Positions 7,967-16,718 of a DNA stretch of 64,000 bases are shown piece by piece. A program made the position numbers and the translations under genes. Source of the stretch: Micromonospora sp. WMMD882 (lineage in GTDB: Bacteria > Actinomycetota > Actinomycetes > Mycobacteriales > Micromonosporaceae); NCBI RefSeq assembly GCF_027497255.1, contig NZ_CP114903.1, positions 1,054,001 to 1,118,000 of the forward strand. Direction: 5' to 3'. The notes under the pieces were generated by a model. The model was not told where the DNA came from. It saw only the letters and a list, made by a program, of their open reading frames with translations, and searched no databases. Within the stretch, counting starts at the first letter, position 1. Each line of letters starts with the position of its first letter.

Positions 7967-9475
7967 TCAGTTGTCGAAGTGACTGGTCAACTGGCGTTTG
8001 AGGACCTTGCCGCCGGCGTTGCGGGGCAACCCGTCGACCAGCCGTACCCGCGCCGGCAACTGGTAGTCGGCCAGCCGCCCGGCGAGGAAACCGCGCAGCG
8101 CGGCCAGCGTCAGCGCCGCCGGGTCGACGCCCGGCCGGGGCACCAGCACCGCGGCCACCGCCGCGCCGAGCACCGGGTGCGGCACGCCCACCACGGCCGC
8201 CTCGGAGACGCCCGGATGCTCGAACAGCGCCGCCTCGACCTCCAGGGAGGAGATCTTGAACGCTCCGGACTTGATGACGTCCTGGTGCCGGTCGGTGAGG
8301 TAGAGGTAGCCGTCGGCGTCCAGCCGGCCGACGTCGCCCATCCGCACCCAGCCGTCCCGGAAGGTGGCCCGGTTGGCCGCGTCGTCGCGGTAGTAGGCCC
8401 GGGGGTGCGGGGCCCGCAGCCACACGTCGCCGGTGACCCCGGCCGGCAGCGGGTCACCGTCCGCGTCGGCGATCATGAGCTGGCCGCCGACCGGCCGACC
8501 CACCGCGTCCCGCCGCGCCGGATCGTAGATCATCGTGGTCTGGGCCGGGGCGGCCTCGGTCGACGTGTAGTAGTTGACCACTGTGGCCTGCGGAAACGCC
8601 GCCGCCAGGCGGGACGCTACGGCCGGGGGCAGCGCCGCCGCGGTCGACCCCACCAGGTGTACGCCGGAGAGGTCCCGCCCCCGCAGCGCCCCCGAGTCGA
8701 GCAACTCGATCGCGATCGACGGCACCACGAACACCGTGCCGACCCGGCCGCCCTCGACCAGCCGGGCGAACCGCAGCGGGGTGAACCGGGGCAGGGTGAG
8801 CGCGGTCGGCTTGGCGGTGAGCGCGTTGAGCAGCATCGTCTGGCCGGCGTTGGTGCCGATCGCGAACGCGTGCAGGAACGCCTCCGAGTGGGCCAGCGCC
8901 AGCCGTCGCGGATGGCTCGGCGCGCCGACGACCAGGTTGGCGTGGCTGGCCCCGACCCCCTTCGGCCGCCCGGTGGTCCCCGAGGTGTAGAGGATCTGCG
9001 CCAGGTCGCCGCCGCGCACCGTGGGCGGCTCGACGCCCGGGTCGACGGCGGCGCGCAGCTCGGCGACCGTCCACGCCGGCAGCCCGGCCGGGACCACCGG
9101 GGCGTCACCGCCGTGCAGCACCGCGACCGCCGCGCAGTGGGTGAGCGCGTGCCCGACCTGACCGGCCGCGAGCCGGTCCGACAGCGGCACGGCCACCGCG
9201 CCGGCCCGCAGCGCCCCGGCGTACGCGACCGCGTACGACGTCCAGTCCTGCTGGCCGAAGACCAGCCCCACCCGGTCGCCGGGGCGGACCCCGCGCCGCA
9301 GCAGCGTCCCCGCCACGGCAGTCGCCGCGTCCGCCCACTCGGCGAAGGTCAGCGCGGCCACCCCGGCCACCTCGACGGCCACCCGGTCCGGGTGCAGGTC
9401 ACGCCGCCAGGCGAGCAGCTCCGGCACGGTACGGGCGACCGGCGTCACCGGCCGCCGCAGCGACGTGCCGCTCAT
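7967..9475 (-). CDS. Acyl-AMP/acyl-CoA ligase (ANL superfamily)
   Basis: An ANL-superfamily ligase of 502 residues. The P-loop-like YTSGTTGRPKG, the STEAAPAQTT region, GDVGRLDADGYLYLTDR and the C-terminal GGKVLKRQL with its catalytic Lys are all present. It activates a carboxylic acid as the adenylate and transfers it to CoA or to a carrier protein. In this operon the likely acceptor is the free carrier protein or the first condensation step, giving an acyl cap (inference). The ATG at 9475 overlaps the stop of the NRPS-MFS gene (ATGA), and the gene ends 28 bp before the C-A-T module. The chain length or type of acid cannot be told from sequence alone. It is not an amino-acid adenylation domain, because no carrier domain is attached. 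Confidence 0.85.
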   Translation of the reverse strand: MSGTSLRRPVTPVARTVPELLAWRRDLHPDRVAVEVAGVAALTFAEWADAATAVAGTLLRRGVRPGDRVGLVFGQQDWTSYAVAYAGALRAGAVAVPLSDRLAAGQVGHALTHCAAVAVLHGGDAPVVPAGLPAWTVAELRAAVDPGVEPPTVRGGDLAQILYTSGTTGRPKGVGASHANLVVGAPSHPRRLALAHSEAFLHAFAIGTNAGQTMLLNALTAKPTALTLPRFTPLRFARLVEGGRVGTVFVVPSIAIELLDSGALRGRDLSGVHLVGSTAAALPPAVASRLAAAFPQATVVNYYTSTEAAPAQTTMIYDPARRDAVGRPVGGQLMIADADGDPLPAGVTGDVWLRAPHPRAYYRDDAANRATFRDGWVRMGDVGRLDADGYLYLTDRHQDVIKSGAFKISSLEVEAALFEHPGVSEAAVVGVPHPVLGAAVAAVLVPRPGVDPAALTLAALRGFLAGRLADYQLPARVRLVDGLPRNAGGKVLKRQLTSHFDN

Positions 9476-12400
9476 GACCGACCAGGTCCCACGCTCGCGG
9501 CGGGAACCGCCCGGGGCGCTTCCGTGCCCCCGGCGGCGGCGCGGGCCTGGCGGGCCTCGATGCCGATCAGGTCGTCCGGCGGGGCGTCGGGCACCTCGTC
9601 GTCGAACCGGGCCAGCACCCGGGTCCGCAGCGACACCAGCGCGGTCACCGCGATGCAGCCGGCGAAGATCACGTACAGCAGGGCGATGCCCCGGCCCGGC
9701 CCGACCCCGATCACCGCGCCGACGCTGCCGGCCAGCGCGCCACCGGGCAGCAGCAGCGGCTCCAGGGCCTGCGAGGCGAACGGGGCGATCACCCCCCAGC
9801 CCAGCGGCATCGTCGACCAGGCGACCATCTGGTTGAGGGCGAACACCCGGCCGTGGAACCGGGGTGGCACCTTGGTCTGGATGATCGTGTTGTAGACGCC
9901 GTTGACCACGCCCAACGCCAGGTACATCCCGAACGCGCCGGCGCCGATCACCACCAGGTTGGGGCGCAGCCCGGTGACCAGGCAGGCCGCCGCGATGCCC
10001 AGGGCGCCCAGCAGCACCGCCCGCATCCGGTTGCGCCGCGGGCCGCCCCAGACCAGCATCACCAGCCCGCCGACGGCCGCGCCCAGCCCGCCGGTCAACG
10101 CGATCCGGGCCACCTCGGCCAGGTCGGCGAAGCCCAGCACCAGCGGGGAGAGCAGGTACAGCACCGGGAACAGGAACAGGTTCAACGCGGCGAAGAAGAT
10201 CAGCATGGCCCGGAACTCGCGCCGCCGTACCGAGTAGCGCAGCCCGCCGAGGATCTCCTCGCCGATGCCCTCCCGCCGGCGCAGCGCCAGCGTGCCGGGG
10301 AACCGGATGGCCAGCAACACCCCGATCGCGAACAGGTACGACGCCACGTCGATGAGCAGGATGCCCGACAGGCCGACCGCCTCCAGCAGGGCCACCGCGA
10401 TCAGCGGCACCAGGAACTGGGTGATCCCGGTGGCGGTCTGCGCCAACCCGTTGGCGTGGCCGAGGTAGCGCTTCGGCACCAGTTGCGGCACGGCGGACAG
10501 GAACGCCAGCCGTTGGAACGCCAACGCCACCGACAGCCAGCCGACCAGCAGGTAGAAGTGCCACACCTGGATGCTGTCGGTGAGCACCAGCGCGGCCAGC
10601 GTGGCGTTCGCCGCCCCGGCGGCCACGCCGGCCAGCAGCAGCACCCGGCGTCGGCTGCTCCGGTCGATCAGCGCGCCGGCCAGCGGGGACACCAGCAGGC
10701 CGGGCACCAGCCCGAGCACCGCGAACAGCGCGAAGCGGGCCAGCGACCCGGTCTCCAGGTAGATCCACAGCGGGATCGCGAAGTTGGTCAGCGCGGTGCC
10801 CGTGCTGGAGACGATCTGCCCGGCGGCGACCAGGCCGAAGCGGGCCATGCTCGGCTGCGGCGTCCGTCCGGCGCGCGGACGGCGACGGCCGCCCGCCCCG
10901 CCCGGCGGCGCCGTCGGACCGCCCGCGGGCGCGCCGGGAACGGGCGTGTCCGCGGCGGGCGGCCCGAGGGCCGGCGCGACGCTCGGTGGCGTGGGGCTGC
11001 GGTCCGACACGGCGGCCAACTCCCACGCCGGATCGGGGCCGTCCGCCCCGACCGTGCCGACCACCCCGGCCGGCGCGGCGAGCCGCCGGTGCACGGTGGT
11101 GACGATCTCGGCCAGCTCCTCGGCCCGGTACTTCAGGAAGTAGTGCCCGCCCTCGTCGATCACCGCCAGCGCGGTGCGGTCGCTGAGGAAGTGCCACTCC
11201 CGGAACCGTTCCTCGTGGTAGTCGGTGCCCCGGTCCCGGTCGCCGACCACCGAGACGATCGGCGCGCGCAGCGGCGTGACGTTCTGGTGCGTCAGCGCGG
11301 TGAAGTACTCCTCGGAGACCCGGGCGTCGTGCCGCATCGCCCGGATCAGGAAGGCCGCCTCGTCGGGGTCCAGCGCGCCGATCGAGGTGCCCTGGGCCTG
11401 CAACCAGGTGCGGTAGATCCGGTCGCTGCGGATCCGCTCGGCCAGCCGCAGCCGCAGCAGCGGGCCGAGCAGCCCGCCCACCGGCCGGGCGAACGGGAAC
11501 ACCGCGCCCAGGTAGACGGCGTCCAGCTCCCGGCCGGCGGCCTCCAGCCGCCGGGCCACCTCGACGGCGAGCGCGCCACCGGGGCCGCAGTGCCCGTAGA
11601 GGACAAGCGGACCGTCCACCCGGGCCAGGATCTCCGCGGTCACGTCGGCGGCGACCTCGTCGATCGGCGCGGGCTCACCACCCAACCCGATGTCGTGCCC
11701 GGGCACCGCCACCGACAGCAGCCGGTATCCGGCGGGCAGGGCGTCGGCGAGCGGCTGGTACACCACCGCGCTGCCGCCGCCGTACGGGACGCAGACCAGG
11801 GTGGTGGTCCGTCCGGCGGCCGGCGCGGGCGGGGTCAGCTCGTGCAGCAGCCCGGCCGGGCCGGTCGGGCCGGTGGCGACCCGGGCGGCCAGCTCACGGA
11901 CCGTGCGGTGCCGGAACAGGTCCATCACGCTGACCCGGGGCGGGGCGCCGTCCGGGCCGGCCGGCAGCTCCCGCCGGATCCGGGCCACCACCTGCGTGGC
12001 CAGCAGCGAGTGCCCGCCGAGGTCGAAGAAGTCGTCGGTGGCGCCGACCTCCGGCAGCCCCAGGACCTCCTGCCAGATCCCGGCGATCAGCGTCTCCACC
12101 GGGCCGACCGGGGCGGCCCGTTCCCCGGTCGGCGGCTCGGTGGTCGGCTCGGGCAGCGCCGCCCGGTCCACCTTGCCGTGTTCCTGCAACGGCAGCGCGT
12201 CCAGCCAGACGAACCGCTGCGGCACCATGTGCTCGGGCAGCCGGTCGGCCAGCGTACGGCGCAGCTCGGCCGGCTCGGGTACGACCGACCCGGGCGTCGC
12301 CTCCAGGTAGGCCACCAGCCGCCCGTCGCGCAGCGTCACCACCGCCTGGCGCGCCGGCGGGCAGTCCCGCAGGGCGGCCTCCACCTCGCCCAGCTCCACC

Positions 12401-15147
12401 CGGTAGCCCCGGATCTTCACCTGGTGGTCGGCGCGGCCGAGGAACACGAGCTCCCCGTCGGCCCGCCACCGCCCCAGGTCACCGGTGCGGTAGAGCCGCG
12501 CCCCCGGCGGCCCGTACGGGTCGGGCACGAAGCGTTCGGCGGTCAGCCCCGGCCGGTTCAGGTAGCCCCGGGCCAGTCGGTCGCCGCCCAGGTAGATCTC
12601 GCCGGGCACGCCGACCGGCGTGGGGCGCATCCGCGCGTCCAGCACGTGCGTCCGGGCGTACGGCAGGGGTCGGCCGGTCGGCACCGGGCCGGTCGACTCC
12701 GCGTCGGCGGTCACCTCGTGGGTGGCCACCCCGACGGTGGCCTCGGTCGGCCCGTAGTGGTTGAACACCCGGGTCGCCCCGGCGGCGGCCAGCGGCCGGA
12801 TCCGGTCCAGGTCGGACGCCTCGCCGCCGAGGATGAGCGCGCGGGCCGGCAGCAGCTCGGCCGGCTCGGCGTCGGCGGTCAACGCCGCCAGGTGTGACGG
12901 GGTGATCTTCAGGTAGTCGATGCGGTGCGCGCGGAGCTGGTCGGCCAGCTCCGCGCCGGTGCCCCGCCGGGGCAGCAGGTGCACCGCCCCGCCGGTGGCC
13001 AACGCCAGGTAGAAGACGGTGACGGCGAAGTCGAACGCCATTGACTGGAGCAGCGCGTACCGGGCGGCCGGCGTGACCTCGAAGCGGGCGGCCACCCCGT
13101 CGAGGTAGCGCAGCACCTGCCGGTGCGCCACCGCCACCCCCTTGGGCACGCCGGTGGAGCCGGAGGTGTAGATGACGTACGCGAGGGTGTCGCCGTGCGT
13201 CGCCACGTCGGGGGCGGTGTCCGGGCCGGCGGCGACCCGGTCCCGGATGTCGTCCAGGCAGGTCGGGGCGACCGGCGTCGGGACGGTCGGGTCGGTCGGG
13301 GTGAGCCGGTCCCGCAGGTCGGCGCTGGTCAGCACCACCGCAGGCCGGGCGTCGGCGAGCATGGTGGCGAGTCGGTTCGGCGGCTGCTCCGGATCCAGCG
13401 GCAGATACGCCGCGCCGGCCCGCAGCACCCCGAGCAGCGTCACCGCAAGCTCCGTCGACTGCTCCAGCAGCACGCCGACCAGCGCGTCCGGGCCGACGCC
13501 GGCCGACCGCAGCCAGCGCGCCAGCCGGTTGGCCCGCCGGTCGAGCTCCCGGTAGGTCAGGGTGTCCGCGCCGCACACCACGGCCGGCGCGTCCGGGGTG
13601 GCGGCCACGTGCGGGGTGAGCAGGTCCGCCAGGGTGGTGGCGTCGCCGGTCACCCCCGGCGTCCCGGCCGGGGCGTCCGGGGCGTCCGGGGCGCTGAACG
13701 CGCGTACCCGGTCGTGTTCGCCCGGGTCGAGCAGGTCCAGGTCGACGATCGGCAGGTCCGGTCGGGCCACCGCCGCCCGCAGCAGGGCGGTGAGCCGGTC
13801 GGTCAGCCGGGCGGCCGTCGCCGCGTCGAACAGGTCGGTGTTGTACACGAGCATGCCGCGCAGGCGCCCCCGGCCGCCGGGCCCGCCGTCGTCGACCTCG
13901 CTGAGATAGAACGACAGGTCGAACCGCGCCGCGTCACCGTCCGCGCCGAACGTCTCGGTGGTCAGCCCGGCCGGCCACCGGCCGCCGCCGCCCCGGGCGT
14001 AGTTCTGCAGGGTGAACAGCACCTGGAACACCGGCGAGCGGCTGACGTCCCGGGTCACGTTCAGCTCCCGGACGACCCGTTCGAACGGGATCTCCTGCCG
14101 GGTCAGCGCCTTGACCACGGTGGTGCGGTTGCGGCGCAGCAGGGCCGCGAAGCTGGGCTCCCCGCCCGGCGTGTCGGCGTCGCCGCCGACCGGGGACAGG
14201 TCGGCGCGCAGCGCGAGGGTGTTGACGAACAACCCGACCAGGTTCTCCAGCTCAGGGGTCACCCGGCCGGCGACCGGGGAGCCGACGGCGAAGTCCCGCT
14301 GGCCGCTGTGCCGGAACAGCAGCGCCTGCAGGCCGGTCAGCAGCGTCATGTACAGGGTGGCCCGGTGGGCGCGGGACAGCCGGCGCAGCCCCTCGGTGAG
14401 GTCGGCGTCGACGGTGAACCGGTGGGTCGCCCCGGCGTAGGTCTGCACGGCCGGGCGGGGCCGGTCGGTGGGCAGCTCCAGCGCCGGCACCCCGGCCAGG
14501 GTCCGCGTCCACCAGACGAGGTCGGCCGCGGCGGCCGGGGTGTCGGCCCGTTGCCGCTGCCAGGCCGCGTAGTCGGCGTACGACAGGGACGGCGGCGGGG
14601 GCGGCGGCGCGCCGTCACGCAGCGTGCCGTACCGGGTGGCGATCTCGCCGAGCAGCAGGTTCAGTGACCAGCCGTCGCTGACGATGTGGTGCATCGCCAG
14701 GTGCAGCACGTGGTCGTCGTGGGCCAGCCGCAGCACCAGCGCCCGCAGCAGGGGAGCGGTGGCCAGGTCGAACGGGGTGCGGGCGGACTCGGCGACCAGG
14801 GCGCGGGCGGTCGCCTCGTCCGGCACGTCACGGACGGTGACCGGGACCCGTACCGCCGGGGCCACCTCGACCAGCGGCTCGCCGAGGTCGTTCTCGGTGA
14901 ACCGCATCCGGAGGCTGTCGTGCCGGCCGGCGGCGGCGTCGACGGCGGCGGCCAGCATCCCCGGATCGAGGAGACCGGTCAGCCGAACGGTCGCGTAAAC
15001 CAGATAACCGGCCGTACCGGGAGTCAGTTGTTCGGTGAACCAGATTCTCTCCTGCCCGAACGACAACGACGGAGTCGCGCCGACGGGTTCGGAAAGCGCG
15101 GTCGAGGAGGGACGGACAACCCGAGCCGGAAGGTCTACATTGGTCAC
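9472..15147 (-). CDS. NRPS C-A-T-TE fused to an MFS exporter
   Basis: A fused protein of 1891 residues. In order: condensation domain with HHIVSDG (second His154); adenylation domain with YTSGSTGVPKG, NHYGPTE and YRTGDLGRW; carrier domain with GGHSLL (Ser1047); a type-II-like thioesterase at about 1110-1345 whose nucleophile motif is GHCGPGG, so Cys1187 replaces the usual Ser; a Pro/Gly/Ala linker; then a 400-residue MFS transporter of the MFS_3 kind from about 1440. The pocket reads roughly D-F-T-K-I-G-H-V-G-K, near aspartate codes (DLTKVGHIGK). The fusion would couple release to export through the membrane. I prefer the GTG at 15147, which has GAGAAGG upstream; an ATG at 15219 is possible. 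It is the first gene of the leftward operon. Confidence 0.9.
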   Translation of the reverse strand: MTNVDLPARVVRPSSTALSEPVGATPSLSFGQERIWFTEQLTPGTAGYLVYATVRLTGLLDPGMLAAAVDAAAGRHDSLRMRFTENDLGEPLVEVAPAVRVPVTVRDVPDEATARALVAESARTPFDLATAPLLRALVLRLAHDDHVLHLAMHHIVSDGWSLNLLLGEIATRYGTLRDGAPPPPPPSLSYADYAAWQRQRADTPAAAADLVWWTRTLAGVPALELPTDRPRPAVQTYAGATHRFTVDADLTEGLRRLSRAHRATLYMTLLTGLQALLFRHSGQRDFAVGSPVAGRVTPELENLVGLFVNTLALRADLSPVGGDADTPGGEPSFAALLRRNRTTVVKALTRQEIPFERVVRELNVTRDVSRSPVFQVLFTLQNYARGGGGRWPAGLTTETFGADGDAARFDLSFYLSEVDDGGPGGRGRLRGMLVYNTDLFDAATAARLTDRLTALLRAAVARPDLPIVDLDLLDPGEHDRVRAFSAPDAPDAPAGTPGVTGDATTLADLLTPHVAATPDAPAVVCGADTLTYRELDRRANRLARWLRSAGVGPDALVGVLLEQSTELAVTLLGVLRAGAAYLPLDPEQPPNRLATMLADARPAVVLTSADLRDRLTPTDPTVPTPVAPTCLDDIRDRVAAGPDTAPDVATHGDTLAYVIYTSGSTGVPKGVAVAHRQVLRYLDGVAARFEVTPAARYALLQSMAFDFAVTVFYLALATGGAVHLLPRRGTGAELADQLRAHRIDYLKITPSHLAALTADAEPAELLPARALILGGEASDLDRIRPLAAAGATRVFNHYGPTEATVGVATHEVTADAESTGPVPTGRPLPYARTHVLDARMRPTPVGVPGEIYLGGDRLARGYLNRPGLTAERFVPDPYGPPGARLYRTGDLGRWRADGELVFLGRADHQVKIRGYRVELGEVEAALRDCPPARQAVVTLRDGRLVAYLEATPGSVVPEPAELRRTLADRLPEHMVPQRFVWLDALPLQEHGKVDRAALPEPTTEPPTGERAAPVGPVETLIAGIWQEVLGLPEVGATDDFFDLGGHSLLATQVVARIRRELPAGPDGAPPRVSVMDLFRHRTVRELAARVATGPTGPAGLLHELTPPAPAAGRTTTLVCVPYGGGSAVVYQPLADALPAGYRLLSVAVPGHDIGLGGEPAPIDEVAADVTAEILARVDGPLVLYGHCGPGGALAVEVARRLEAAGRELDAVYLGAVFPFARPVGGLLGPLLRLRLAERIRSDRIYRTWLQAQGTSIGALDPDEAAFLIRAMRHDARVSEEYFTALTHQNVTPLRAPIVSVVGDRDRGTDYHEERFREWHFLSDRTALAVIDEGGHYFLKYRAEELAEIVTTVHRRLAAPAGVVGTVGADGPDPAWELAAVSDRSPTPPSVAPALGPPAADTPVPGAPAGGPTAPPGGAGGRRRPRAGRTPQPSMARFGLVAAGQIVSSTGTALTNFAIPLWIYLETGSLARFALFAVLGLVPGLLVSPLAGALIDRSSRRRVLLLAGVAAGAANATLAALVLTDSIQVWHFYLLVGWLSVALAFQRLAFLSAVPQLVPKRYLGHANGLAQTATGITQFLVPLIAVALLEAVGLSGILLIDVASYLFAIGVLLAIRFPGTLALRRREGIGEEILGGLRYSVRRREFRAMLIFFAALNLFLFPVLYLLSPLVLGFADLAEVARIALTGGLGAAVGGLVMLVWGGPRRNRMRAVLLGALGIAAACLVTGLRPNLVVIGAGAFGMYLALGVVNGVYNTIIQTKVPPRFHGRVFALNQMVAWSTMPLGWGVIAPFASQALEPLLLPGGALAGSVGAVIGVGPGRGIALLYVIFAGCIAVTALVSLRTRVLARFDDEVPDAPPDDLIGIEARQARAAAGGTEAPRAVPAASVGPGRS

Positions 15148-15233
15148 TCGGATCGGCCTTCTCAGTTGGTGGCGGGCGAGGATCGCAGTCTGCCGAACGC
15201 AACCGACGCATGTAATCAACTGAACGGCGCACT
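15148..15233. promoter_or_regulatory. Divergent promoter region of the biosynthetic locus
   Basis: About 86 bp separate the probable start of the NRPS-MFS gene from the first rightward gene. The stretch is poorer in GC than its flanks around 15205-15225 (TGTAATCAACTGAA). It must contain the promoters of both arms, but I could not find a convincing -35/-10 pair. Confidence 0.35.
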
Positions 15234-16700
15234 GTGGAAAGCCCGAACGTTCGATCCGGAATCCGGGTGTCCGACTTACGGTCGGGAATGCGAATCGCGG
15301 ATGCCGTGGTCCCGGCCGAGTGGGCCGATCAGACGCTGGTGCTGGCCGAGTTCGGTGGTGGCCGCACCGAGACCGCCCCAGTGACCTGGGCGCAGCAGGT
15401 GATGTGGCGGGCCGCCGAGCGGTCCGGGTCGAACCACCGGTTCATGAACCTGCGCCGGACGGTGCCGGTGTCGGAGCGGGTCCGCGCCGACCTGCCCAGC
15501 GTGACCAGGGCCCTCGGCCTGCTGGTCAGCCGGCACGGCGCGCTGCGCACCCGGGTCCGGTCGATCGACGGTGAGCTGCGCCAGGAGGTCGCCGCCGCCG
15601 GCCAGTTGCCGCTGCTGGTGGCGCCGGGCGAGGCGGACGGGTCGGCCGCGGCCCGGCAGGCGGCGGCGCGGCTCGCCGACGTCGCGTTCGACCACGCCGC
15701 CGAGTGGCCGCTACGCGTCGCCCTGGTCACCGTCGACGACCGGGTACGCCAGGTCGTCCTGGTCTTCAGCCACTCCGCCGTCGACGCGTACGCCGTCGAC
15801 GTGGTCCTGCGGGACCTGCGGCTGATCCTGCTGCGCGGGGCGCTGCGCACCCCGCCCGGCCCCCAGTCCGCCCAGGTGGCGCGGGAGCAGCGCGGAGTGG
15901 ACCAGGCGCGTTCGGCGCGCGCCGTGGAACGCTGGGTCCGCGAGTTCGCCCGGCTGCCGCATCCGCCGATGGACCAGGTCGGCCCCGGCCTCTCCCCACG
16001 GGTACGCCGGGGGACGCTGGTCTCGTCGGCCGTGGACCGGGCGGCCCGGCTGATCGCCGCCCGGCAGCGGGTCAGCGTGTCGGCGGTGCTGCTGGCCGCG
16101 ACGACGGCGCTGGCCGCCGGCCGGGACTCCTCGACGGTGTGCGGGCTGTTCACCATGGCGCACAACCGGTTCCGCGCCGACTACGCCGACGCGGTGGCGA
16201 ATATCGGGCAGATCGGAATGTGCGTGGTGGAGTTGACCGACCGGCCCGCTTTCGGCGAGCTGTTGCCCCGCATCTGGCGGGCCGCGCTCACCGGCTACCG
16301 GCACGCCTATTACGATCCGGCCGCGTTGCGGCGGAGTTTCCAGGACGCCGGCCACGACCCGGAGACCGCGTTTCTGCCGTACTACTACTTCAACGACGTC
16401 CGGCTCGCCGGCGGGGGCGTCGAAACGGTTCCGGTGGTCAGCGAGAAGCAGTTGCGGGCCGCGACGGCGGACAGCTCCTTCGGGTGGGTCGACGGCATCG
16501 AGCGGGCGGCCTGGCACCGGCTGACGCACGTCGTCGACGAGCCGGGAGCGGCCGGCCTCACGCTCAGCGTCGACACCCGGTTCGTGGCCGTCGACACGGT
16601 CGAGCCGTTCCTGCGTGACCTGGAGGAGCTGCTGGTCACGGCGGCTTTCCGGGAGGTGCCCTGGCCCTGGACGCCGTCGTCGACAGTGGCCGGGAGCTGA
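15234..16700 (+). CDS. Stand-alone condensation-like protein, copy 1
   Basis: A protein of 488 residues with the fold pattern of a free NRPS condensation or acyltransferase domain: an N-terminal PVTWAQQVMWRAAE block, then FSHSAVDAYAVDVVLRDL, FTMAHNRFRADYADAVANIGQ, and YYYFNDVRL. The catalytic HHxxxDG motif is changed to SHSAVDA; the second His and the Asp remain, so activity as an acyltransferase is possible. It heads the rightward arm of the locus, 18 bp ahead of a paralogue of similar length. Starts at GTG 15234, GTG 15267 or ATG 15288 are all possible; conservation with the paralogue begins near 15300. The likely job is to join an acyl or aminoacyl group held on a carrier protein to a second partner; the adjacent peptide is one candidate (inference). 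Confidence 0.75.
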   Translation: MESPNVRSGIRVSDLRSGMRIADAVVPAEWADQTLVLAEFGGGRTETAPVTWAQQVMWRAAERSGSNHRFMNLRRTVPVSERVRADLPSVTRALGLLVSRHGALRTRVRSIDGELRQEVAAAGQLPLLVAPGEADGSAAARQAAARLADVAFDHAAEWPLRVALVTVDDRVRQVVLVFSHSAVDAYAVDVVLRDLRLILLRGALRTPPGPQSAQVAREQRGVDQARSARAVERWVREFARLPHPPMDQVGPGLSPRVRRGTLVSSAVDRAARLIAARQRVSVSAVLLAATTALAAGRDSSTVCGLFTMAHNRFRADYADAVANIGQIGMCVVELTDRPAFGELLPRIWRAALTGYRHAYYDPAALRRSFQDAGHDPETAFLPYYYFNDVRLAGGGVETVPVVSEKQLRAATADSSFGWVDGIERAAWHRLTHVVDEPGAAGLTLSVDTRFVAVDTVEPFLRDLEELLVTAAFREVPWPWTPSSTVAGS

Positions 16701-16718
16701 CCGGTTGTAATCTGAGCC

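Noticed and set aside
9853..12897. Very long plus-strand open frame opposite the NRPS-MFS gene
   Set aside because: It is the antisense shadow of the NRPS coding frame in GC-rich DNA; it has Gln/Arg/His/Pro-rich composition and no family motif. The same holds for other long antisense frames in this window.
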